NCBI GenBank assembly: GCA_027040585.1
Contig: JALULU010000281.1
Coordinates: 1 to 7,256, forward strand
Direction: 5' to 3'
DNA: 7,256 nt
From: Acidobacteriota bacterium
Lineage (GTDB): Bacteria > Acidobacteriota > JAAYUB01 > JAMOQF01
Part shown: positions 1 through 6,800 of the stretch, one piece after another
How positions within the stretch are numbered: position 1 is the stretch's first letter
How the letters are laid out: each line of letters begins with the position of its first letter
Notes under the pieces: generated by a model
What the model was told of the DNA's origin: nothing
Database searches by the model: none
What the model saw: the letters and a program-made list of their open reading frames with translations, nothing else
Position numbers and translations under genes: made by a program

Positions 1-87
1 TATTTTTAATATTGAGATCTGACACTAATTGATATTAAAATGTTTAAGACTTAAGTTTAAATTTTTTCTATTTTGTGAATAAAATTG

Positions 88-116
88 TTGATTTTTTTAT
101 ATTGTCTTATTATAAT
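88..116 (+). promoter_or_regulatory. Sigma70-like promoter for the rpsF operon
   Basis: A TTGATT hexamer (88-93) and a perfect TATAAT (111-116) are separated by 17 nt, the optimal housekeeping spacing. Transcription would start near 121-124 and give a leader of about 70 nt before rpsF. An overlapping alternative, TTGTTG (85-90) with TATTAT (108-113), also has a 17-nt spacer and would start about 3 nt earlier, which fits the full leader stem better. The surroundings (1-110) are very AT-rich, so chance hexamers are possible. The position just ahead of a ribosomal-protein operon supports the call. No gene is visible in 1-87. Confidence 0.6.
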
Positions 117-118
117 TC

Positions 119-159
119 CTTTTCGCCACCGGTAGGCAGTTAATTCTGCCAAAGAAAAG
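119..159 (+). promoter_or_regulatory. Candidate S6:S18 complex-binding leader motif
   Basis: Seen: an outer 6-bp stem (CTTTTC 119-124 with GAAAAG 154-159) encloses a 5' bulge (125-134) containing CCG at 129-131. The bulge is followed by a perfect 5-bp hairpin (GGCAG 135-139, CTGCC 146-150, 6-nt loop). Known: many rpsF leaders carry a motif in which a CCG in a bulge, flanked by a stem and a hairpin, is bound by the S6:S18 heterodimer, imitating its 16S rRNA site. Inferred: excess S6:S18 binds here and represses the operon. The position directly before rpsF and rpsR is the expected one. The outer stem is AU-rich, and its first bases lie close to the predicted transcription start, which is the main doubt. 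Confidence 0.6.
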
Positions 160-175
160 CTGAAAATTTTATTAC

Positions 176-181
176 AAGGAG
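176..181 (+). promoter_or_regulatory. Shine-Dalgarno site of rpsF
   Basis: AAGGAG lies 9 nt upstream of a GTG codon at 191. It is the strongest ribosome binding site in the window. It decides the GTG start, since no in-frame ATG occurs nearby and the S6 N-terminus (HKYELVYLL) begins right after it. Confidence 0.85.
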
Positions 182-190
182 AGTGCAAAA

Positions 191-628
191 GTGCATAAGT
201 ATGAATTGGTTTATTTACTAAATCCTGAAACGTCTGATGACAAACAAAAGGAAATTATGGACAAACTAAAAGGCTACATTGAGCAAATGGGTGGTATTGT
301 CGACCGTTCAGAATTGTGGGCAAAAAGGAGACTTGCTTATCCAATCAGGAAATTTAATGAGGCATTTTACTTCATCATAAATTTCCAGGGATATGGCGAA
401 ATTGTTGAAGAACTTGAAAGAAGGTTGAGAGTTACAGATGAAGTCATAAGATTTCTAACAGTTAACAGAGATAGAGAATTAAAAATAATTGAAAAAATGA
501 AAGCTTATAGAAGAAAAAAGGCTGAAAAAATTGAAAGAAAAAGGGCAATGGCAGAAGAAAGAAGGGAATTTCAAAGATCATCTGAATTAAACAGAACTAA
601 TGAAAGTGAGGTAAATGGAAATGAATAA
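191..628 (+). CDS. rpsF: 30S ribosomal protein S6, with extended C-terminus
   Basis: S6 binds the central domain of 16S rRNA as a heterodimer with S18 during assembly of the 30S platform. The 145-residue product starts at GTG. The ferredoxin-like core is recognisable: first strand YELVYLL (4-10), the signature WAKRRLAYPI (43-52) leading into NEAFYFIINF, and the final segment DEVIRFLTVNRD (83-94). After about residue 97 comes a highly charged helical tail rich in Lys, Arg and Glu, then a polar Asn/Ser/Glu end. Many S6 proteins are about 95-100 residues, so this tail of about 48 residues is long, though extended S6 tails are known elsewhere (E. coli S6 is about 135). The gene is first in the operon, and its end overlaps the start of rpsR. 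Identity is certain; the role of the tail is unknown. Confidence 0.97.
   Translation: MHKYELVYLLNPETSDDKQKEIMDKLKGYIEQMGGIVDRSELWAKRRLAYPIRKFNEAFYFIINFQGYGEIVEELERRLRVTDEVIRFLTVNRDRELKIIEKMKAYRRKKAEKIERKRAMAEERREFQRSSELNRTNESEVNGNE
608..612 (+). promoter_or_regulatory. Shine-Dalgarno site deciding the rpsR start
   Basis: GAGGT lies inside the end of rpsF. It is only 2 nt from the ATG at 615 but 8 nt from the in-frame ATG at 621. The normal spacing favours 621 as the true rpsR start. Because the site is inside rpsF, rpsR translation is probably coupled to ribosomes finishing rpsF. Confidence 0.6.
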
Positions 629-902
629 TAGTAATGATCAAAAACCAAACAACAATCAACAAAGAAGATTTTACTTTTCAAGAAGAAGAAAAGTTTGTAA
701 ACTTTGTGAGGAAAAAATTGATGAAATTGATTACAAAGATGTAAATCTTCTAAAGCAGTTTATTAGAGATAGGGGGAGAATAACCCCAAGAAGGTTAACA
801 GGTACATGTACACTTCATCAGAAAAAATTAAAAAGAGCTATTAAGAGAGCAAGGATGCTTGCGTTATTACCTTTCATGTCAGATGAAATAGATAAACTCT
901 AA
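621..902 (+). CDS. rpsR: 30S ribosomal protein S18, Cys-containing form
   Basis: S18 pairs with S6 on the 30S platform. With the start at 621 the product is 93 residues; a start at 615 would add two residues but leaves the Shine-Dalgarno site too close. The first 17 residues are a polar, Asn/Gln-rich tail. The S18 fold follows: CKLC (Cys26, Cys29), IDYKDVNLL (36-44), RGRITPRRLTGTC (51-63), then LHQ (65-67) and the RNA-binding helix RAIKRARMLALLPF (72-85). Cys26, Cys29, Cys63 and His66 form the possible metal site of the zinc-type (C+) S18 paralogue group; metal binding itself is inferred. The gene overlaps rpsF by 8 nt, and no ssb or priB gene lies between them. Confidence 0.96.
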   Translation: MNNSNDQKPNNNQQRRFYFSRRRKVCKLCEEKIDEIDYKDVNLLKQFIRDRGRITPRRLTGTCTLHQKKLKRAIKRARMLALLPFMSDEIDKL

Positions 903-916
903 ATCGGGGTGCAAAA

Positions 917-1372
917 ATGGAAATAATTTTAATAGAAAATGTGGATAACCTTGGAAGAAGAGGTGATGTTGTAAACGTTGCCGGTGGATATGCCAGAAAT
1001 TATTTAATTCCAAAAGGTTTAGCTATTCTGGCAACTCCAGGAAATTTAAAATTTGTTGAGCAACAGAAGTTAAAATGGGCAAAAAAAGAAGCAAAAGAAA
1101 AAGAAGAAGCTGAAACTGTTGCAAAATCTATTGAAAATCTTGAAATTGAAATATTTAAAAAAGTTGGAGAAGAAGAAAGTTTATATGGTTCTGTAACATC
1201 TCATGATATTGCAGACAAATTAAATGAACTTGGATACAACATTGACAAGAAAAAGGTTTCACTTGACCATCCTTTAAAGACTTTGGGTGAATACACGGTT
1301 CCAATTAAACTTCACAGAGAAGTTATTGCCAATGTTAAGGTAATAGTAAAACCTGAAGAAACAAACGAGTAA
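917..1372 (+). CDS. rplI: 50S ribosomal protein L9
   Basis: L9 binds 23S rRNA near the base of the L1 stalk and helps maintain reading-frame fidelity. The 151-residue product is full length. The N-terminal RNA-binding domain carries NLGRRGDVVNV (11-21) and the signature GYARNYLIPKGLA (24-36). A charged linker helix spans about 42-75. The C-terminal domain has LYGSVTSHDIADKL (89-102), the helix and strand around IDKKKVSL (109-116), and LHREVIANVKVIV (132-144). The start is 14 nt after the rpsR stop, with a G-rich but imperfect ribosome binding site (GGGGTG, 906-911). The 8 nt immediately before the ATG are identical to those before the rpsF GTG. Confidence 0.97.
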   Translation: MEIILIENVDNLGRRGDVVNVAGGYARNYLIPKGLAILATPGNLKFVEQQKLKWAKKEAKEKEEAETVAKSIENLEIEIFKKVGEEESLYGSVTSHDIADKLNELGYNIDKKKVSLDHPLKTLGEYTVPIKLHREVIANVKVIVKPEETNE

Positions 1373-1377
1373 TTTTT

Positions 1378-1403
1378 AGGGGGCATTTTCTTATCCCCCT
1401 TTT
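1378..1403 (+). terminator. Weak terminator or attenuator between rplI and dnaB
   Basis: AGGGGG (1378-1383) and CCCCCT (1395-1400) form a 6-bp stem with an 11-nt loop. Four T residues follow (1400-1403, the first within the stem), then a broken T-rich stretch to about 1411. The shape is that of an intrinsic terminator, but the short stem, large loop and interrupted T-run suggest partial termination. It starts 6 nt after the rplI stop and ends 12 nt before dnaB. No separate dnaB promoter is visible in the gap, so read-through would be needed to express dnaB and miaA. Confidence 0.55.
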
Positions 1404-1415
1404 CTCCTTTTAGAA

Positions 1416-2798
1416 ATGGCTGATAAAAAGAAAATTTCAACAAAAATTAAACCTTTGCCAGCAGATGAAGACGCTGAGAAAGCTATACTTGGATCTTTAA
1501 TACTGGCTCCTCAAAAAATAAGTGACATAATTGGTAAACTGGAAACATCTGATTTCTATTATCGTACTCACAAAATTTTATTTAGCAGAATAATTGCCCT
1601 ATACAATGAAAAGGGTGGAAAAGATAATTTTGAAATTGACATCCTTGCCTTAAAAAATAAAGTTACCCCTGAAGGTGAGGATTCCTCAATAGATTCAAGT
1701 TTTATTAATAACATAATGACCTATGGCTCATCTTTTTCAAATTTAGATCTTTATGTTGACATTGTAAAAGAAAAATCACTATTTAGAAAAATAATTAATT
1801 TATCAAATGAGGTTATTGAAAGTTGTTATAACCCTTCTTTGAAACCCATAGAAATTATAAGGGATCTTGAAGATAAAATCTTTGAACTATCACAAGAAAG
1901 GGAAAGGGGAGACTTTGTCAAAATAAGTGAAGAAGTTGGAAATGTTTTAAACGAAATCAAGGAAAAATTAAACAATCACAACCCTATTACGGGAATACCA
2001 AGTGGATTTGAACAGTTGGATCTAAAAACCACTGGATTTCATCCCGGGGAACTTATTATTCTTGCAGCAAGACCTTCTATGGGAAAAACAAGTCTTGCTC
2101 TTGATATAGCAAAAAATGCCTCACAAAAAGGATTTACTGTAGCTTTCTTTTCTCTTGAAATGAGTATAAAGCAGATTGTATTTAGACTACTATCTTCATT
2201 TTCTAAGATAGAATACAAGAAATTAAGGACAGGATTTATATCTGCTGATCAAGAATTTGTCAAAGTAGGTAAAATTGCTAATGAACTTGATAAATATAAT
2301 ATTTTTATTGACGATACATCTGGTATAACAATTTTAGAATTGAAAAGTAAATTAAAAAGAATGATGATAAAAGAAGGGAAAAAAATAGATCTGGTGGTAG
2401 TTGACTACCTACAATTAATGCAAGGTGATAAAAGTTTTAAAGTAAGAGAACAGGAAATTTCTTACATTTCAAGGGGATTAAAATCAATTGCCAAGGATTT
2501 TGATGTTCCAGTGTTGGCTCTTTCTCAGTTAAACAGGTCTCCAGAAACGAGAAGAGGTGACCACAGGCCCCAATTATCAGATTTAAGGGAGTCAGGTTCA
2601 ATAGAACAGGATGCTGATATGGTTCTATTTATATATAGACCTGAAAAGTATGGAGAAGAGGAGAAAAAAGGAATTGCTGAAATAATAATTGGAAAAAATA
2701 GAAATGGAGAACTTGGCAATATACGCCTTGCATTTATAGAAAAATTTGCCTCTTTTAGAGATCTCGATGAGTCATATATTACATCGGAAGAATTTTAA
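1416..2798 (+). CDS. dnaB: Replicative DNA helicase DnaB
   Basis: DnaB is the hexameric ATP-driven helicase that unwinds DNA at the replication fork and recruits primase. The 460-residue product has the normal length and both domains. The N-terminal helical domain begins at DAEKAILGSLIL (19-30) and runs to about 165. The RecA-like motor has Walker A ARPSMGKTS (218-226, Lys224), the motif with Glu248 (SLEMS), Walker B LVVVDYLQL (326-334, Asp330), SQLNR (370-374) and GKNRNG (426-431), which is in the arginine-finger region. No intein is present. The ATG at 1416 adds about 18 residues before the usual N-terminal motif and has no Shine-Dalgarno site; upstream bases are pyrimidine-rich. A TTG at 1455 is an alternative start but also lacks one. 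The gene follows the ribosomal genes after 43 nt and overlaps miaA. Confidence 0.97.
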   Translation: MADKKKISTKIKPLPADEDAEKAILGSLILAPQKISDIIGKLETSDFYYRTHKILFSRIIALYNEKGGKDNFEIDILALKNKVTPEGEDSSIDSSFINNIMTYGSSFSNLDLYVDIVKEKSLFRKIINLSNEVIESCYNPSLKPIEIIRDLEDKIFELSQERERGDFVKISEEVGNVLNEIKEKLNNHNPITGIPSGFEQLDLKTTGFHPGELIILAARPSMGKTSLALDIAKNASQKGFTVAFFSLEMSIKQIVFRLLSSFSKIEYKKLRTGFISADQEFVKVGKIANELDKYNIFIDDTSGITILELKSKLKRMMIKEGKKIDLVVVDYLQLMQGDKSFKVREQEISYISRGLKSIAKDFDVPVLALSQLNRSPETRRGDHRPQLSDLRESGSIEQDADMVLFIYRPEKYGEEEKKGIAEIIIGKNRNGELGNIRLAFIEKFASFRDLDESYITSEEF

Positions 2799-3768
2799 AG
2801 AATTCCCACTTATTGCTATACTTGGTCCAACCGCTTCCGGGAAAACTTACTTAAGTAAAAAAATTTCAAAAACAATTAAAGAAAAATATAACTTTCAATC
2901 GGAAATAATAAATTGTGATTCTATACAGGTCTATAAGTTTTTAGATATTGGCTCTGCAAAAATTCCTCCAGAAGAAAGAGAAAATATTCCCCACCATATG
3001 ATTGACATTGTAAGACCAGACGAAGATTTTTCAGCAGGGGATTTTATGGAAATTGGAAGGAAAAAAATTTATGAAATAGTTGAAAGAGGAAATATACCTA
3101 TTATTTGTGGTGGAACAGGATTTTATTTTAGAAGCCTTGTCTATGGAATTTTTGAAGGACCTGAAGGAGACGAAAAAATAAGAAATAGACTAAAAAAGAT
3201 GATAGATAAATTTGGCACAAAGAAGTTATATAAACTACTGAAAAAAGTTGACCCAGAATATTCGAAAAAGATATCGGAGAATGATAAAAATAGAATAGTA
3301 AGGGCTTTAGAAGTCTATTTTTTAACCAAAAAACCAATATCATATTTTCACAAAAAAGAAAAATCAGACCCCATAAAGGGACTTAAGTTTTTCTTTTATT
3401 GTTTAAATCCACCGAGAGAAAAGCTATATGAGAAAATAAACAAAAGAGTTGATGAAATGATTGAAGAGGGTCTTTTAAATGAAGTAAAGGAGTTATTGGA
3501 AAAGTTTCCAAAAGATTCGAAGGGGTTTGAAGCAATTGGATATAGAGAAATTATAAGTTTTTTAAAAGGTGAAATTGATTTAGATAGGGCAGTAAATCTA
3601 ATTAAAAGGAATTCCCGAAATTATGCAAAGAGACAACTTACATGGTTTAGAAAGGAAAAAGATGTTAAATTTTTAAATTTTTTTGGAAGTAATGAAAAAG
3701 CAATTGAGACAATAATAAGCGAGCTTAAATATACACTTGATAAAATAAATAAAACTTACAGCCAGTGA
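2767..3768 (+). CDS. miaA: tRNA dimethylallyltransferase MiaA
   Basis: MiaA transfers a dimethylallyl group to N6 of adenosine 37 in tRNAs that read U-starting codons, the first step towards ms2i6A. From the ATG at 2767 the product is 333 residues, slightly longer than the usual 300 or so. Visible motifs are the P-loop GPTASGKT (20-27), the catalytic DSIQVYK (51-57), HHMIDIV (76-82), GGTGFY (115-120), NRIVRALEV (175-183), GYREII (258-263) and RQLTWFR (289-295). An in-frame TTG at 2746 would add seven residues, but the ATG is preferred; an AGAG (2757-2760) with a 6-nt spacer is a weak ribosome site. The start overlaps the dnaB end by 32 nt in another frame, implying co-transcription and perhaps translational coupling. 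The C-terminal tail after about residue 300 is lineage-specific. Confidence 0.95.
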   Translation: MSHILHRKNFKEFPLIAILGPTASGKTYLSKKISKTIKEKYNFQSEIINCDSIQVYKFLDIGSAKIPPEERENIPHHMIDIVRPDEDFSAGDFMEIGRKKIYEIVERGNIPIICGGTGFYFRSLVYGIFEGPEGDEKIRNRLKKMIDKFGTKKLYKLLKKVDPEYSKKISENDKNRIVRALEVYFLTKKPISYFHKKEKSDPIKGLKFFFYCLNPPREKLYEKINKRVDEMIEEGLLNEVKELLEKFPKDSKGFEAIGYREIISFLKGEIDLDRAVNLIKRNSRNYAKRQLTWFRKEKDVKFLNFFGSNEKAIETIISELKYTLDKINKTYSQ

Positions 3769-3805
3769 TTAAAACTTTTACGTTTAAAAACATAAAGAAA
3801 GGTGC

Positions 3806-3829
3806 GTGCCCGGCAAAATTACCGGGCAC
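3806..3829. terminator. GC-rich hairpin, probable bidirectional terminator
   Basis: GTGCCCGG (3806-3813) and CCGGGCAC (3822-3829) form a perfect 8-bp stem with an 8-nt loop in otherwise AT-rich DNA. It sits between the convergent ends of miaA (stop 3768) and the peptidase gene (stop 3843). Read on the minus strand, the stem is followed a few bases later by a T-rich stretch (complement of about 3784-3800). On the plus strand the tail is weaker (ATCGCTGATTTAATT). It most likely terminates the minus-strand gene, and miaA less efficiently. The rest of the 3769-3842 gap shows nothing further. Confidence 0.7.
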
Positions 3830-3842
3830 ATCGCTGATTTAA

Positions 3843-6800
3843 TTAATTGCCAGATAATAGACTTGTGAGGTAAACGCAGTCATCTATATCTATATTTCCA
3901 TTTTGATTGAAATCCCCAAGTTCAGGTTTTGTGCATGGAGAATTCCCCTCAGTTATATTTCCACTAACAACATTTAGCATTATGGTAAGGTCTATGGCAT
4001 CCACATATCCATCACCATTTACATCACCTGTGGGTTGTACACTACAATCATAGTATGAGTGGGAAACATAGACATCATCAATATACCATCCTGTGTTATT
4101 TACAGATTTATCACAAGCAATCCTGAACCTGATCCTTATTGATTTCCCTGCATAGGAAGATAAATCAACAACTGTTTTTATAAATCCGCCGGAATCCCCA
4201 CTCCAGGCATTTCTTCCAGCAATTGGGCTATCATAACTTGTAGATATGCTTTTGTTGTAGCCATTTTCAGTTATCAAGTTCTCAGCATCAACCCAATCAG
4301 TGCTTCCATTTTCCTCTATTTCAAGTACACCGCCGTCATAACCGCTCTCTAAATTGTAGTACTGATAAAATTCAAGCTGCGTTCCATCTTCCACATTAAA
4401 ATAATCGCTAATAAGATAGTCATCTTTAATGTTTGCCTCATCAGGTGAAAAATAGCTGTGAGAAGCTGAGTTATGCTGATCCTCAGTTAACGCCCAATCT
4501 GTATTCCCTTGACTTAACTGGGTTGTCCATTTATCAGTTCCATTTTCAAAGTCATCCTGAAAAAATACATCTTCAACATATCTTCCAATTATTTTGGAAA
4601 CAGAAAAATGCTTCACATAGTTATTCCCACTACCATCTTCATAACTTATTCTCAGTGTAAAATACATATAATCACCGCAGCTTGTCGAGGAATCGGCTGT
4701 AATTGAGAAGGTAGCGCTATCAGTTTGATTTCCAGATAGATCACCCAAATCTACTTCCCCTGAATTTACCGTAGCATTTGTAACAGGAATTAAATTCACA
4801 TGTACATTTTTAGCGGTTGTAGATATGGGATTGTATACGTTAAACATTAAATTTACAGTTTCTCCAGGTAAAACCACATCATCTCCATCTCCTCCACTCA
4901 CAACTTTTGCTTCTCCATACCTTGTTACATAGGGCACACCATCAGATAGAGGTGAAAAACATATGGCACTGTTATCAGTGACACTTGATGTATTGTGAGA
5001 AAATTCTACACCATGAATCCCATTGTAATCCTCAATACCTATTGTTGCACATTTACCATTTGAATAGTCTGTGTTATCGAAGGTAACATCCTGATATTCA
5101 AAATAAATTTTATTTGTGCTCTCCTCAAGAATTATCTCAAATGTCCCACCATAAACATCCTCATAGTGGGCAAGGTTATAATATTCAACAATAAATTTTC
5201 TATTTGGTTCCTCACCAATTGTTTTGTAATACACCTTAGAATCGGTATTTACATACATATCACACCAATAAGCAGCTATAATTCCATTTGGATCTGAAGT
5301 ATTGGGGATTTCACTATTTATTCCATCATATTCATATGAATCTGCAAAACGAAGCAGACCATTTGAAGAGACTAATATGTTTTCATAATCTTTTCCATAA
5401 AATCTAAATGTAAAACCTATGGGAATAACATCACCACCATCGTCTGTGTTATCGAGTATCTCATTTCCATCTGAGATGTCAATAAAATTATAATCACAAT
5501 TTGACTCTGTATAATTCATCTCATCTACCAATTTTCCAGATACTGTAATTTGAGAAGGATTCACGCCATCACCACTTCCATTAATTGTTATTGTTGTATC
5601 ACCATATCCATCCGTATGCCACATTCCGCTAAAAAGTCCATCATTTGCCGCCTCATCTGGAGAGTTTCCATCATCATATAAGTCCACTGTAGTACTAACC
5701 TTTGCATCTCCAGAGCTTATAGTAGCTGTAATTGAGGGATTCTGAAGTTGACCTGCACAATTTGTATGTGCCCTTACCTTTATAGGTACATCATCATTTG
5801 TCATATAGGTAAAATCATCTAAAGGCGAACTTTTCTCCAATGCCACATCACTATCTGTACAATTCCAGTGAAATGGTGTTTGAGGACATCCAAAAAGGGT
5901 GAGCTCATAAAATACCCACCTATATGTTCCATCCTGACTTACAAAATTTGCAAGTGCTGCTCTACTGTCATTTAAAGCCTCTCCAATATTTCTATGAAAC
6001 TCTTCAAAGACTGCCTTCATAAATTCTCTGTCAAATACATTTGAAGTACCTAAAACTGAAGACCTTGCATACCATCCATATCTGCTATTCATAATAACTG
6101 CAAAACCTGCGTGTGTTGTCCCAACAGTAAACTTTTCAGCAAAACAGAGGTCATTAGCTGTAAAATTTCCAGGATAACATCCCTGAGAATAAACAAAAAA
6201 TGGATTGGTATTTGTTATATTATCAATATCACTTTCATCCAATTTCATATCATATGTATCATTAGCGTGTCCAAGGTGATTTACAATGTTTAAATTGTCA
6301 GAATTAAAATAGTCGTTTATAAGAGTAGTTGCACTCCACGTTCCATTTTTGTCATATAATTTGTCATTTGGCACATTTGCCATCATTTCATATACATAGT
6401 CCTTGTTATCTCCACCCCATGTGTAATCATCTAATTGTTCCCCAACTAAAAGGGCTTTAAATGGAGCATCAGTCCAGTTTTCATAATCAATAATTTTATT
6501 TATTTGATTTGCGGCTTCAATTGCATTTGAAGCAGAAATTCTTCCAACATTAACTTCTGCAAATAAATCAACGTTATCATCAGGTTCCCCATATACATTA
6601 TTTCCATTTGCGTTCCAGTTACCATCAAGGGCAGCAAAGTAAAAATCCGTTGGGATGTCGTTGTCATCTGTAGCTGGATCTGTATCCACATGCCCATAAC
6701 AGCCTCTATAGGGTATTACCTCACTATCACCACCTAAAACCACCCATTTTGTACCGTGATTTTGGTATGCGTAAATTATAAAATTTCTCAATTTCTCGGC

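Noticed and set aside
12..41. Possible second promoter TTGAGA with TAAAAT
   Set aside because: The spacing is 18 nt and both hexamers are weaker than those at 88-116; in DNA this AT-rich such matches are expected by chance.
43..60. TTAAG-containing inverted and direct repeats upstream of the promoter
   Set aside because: They are short, AT-only in most positions, and too weak to support an operator call.
2525..2719. Minus-strand 64-codon frame inside dnaB
   Set aside because: It is antisense to the conserved DnaB motor domain, and its Ser/Phe/Pro/Ile content mirrors the Glu/Lys-rich coding strand.
3128..3343. Minus-strand 71-codon hydrophobic frame inside miaA
   Set aside because: The Phe/Leu-rich character results from reading Lys/Glu codons backwards; it looks like a membrane peptide only by composition.
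4433..4660. Plus-strand open frame of 75 codons, His- and Ser-rich
   Set aside because: It is antisense to the CARDB/MAM part of the peptidase. The odd composition is what the complement of Asp/Asn/Ser codons gives.
6500..6697. Minus-strand 65-codon frame, Met/Thr/Leu-rich
   Set aside because: It is the alternative frame on the same strand inside the C25 catalytic domain, with low-complexity composition and no family resemblance.
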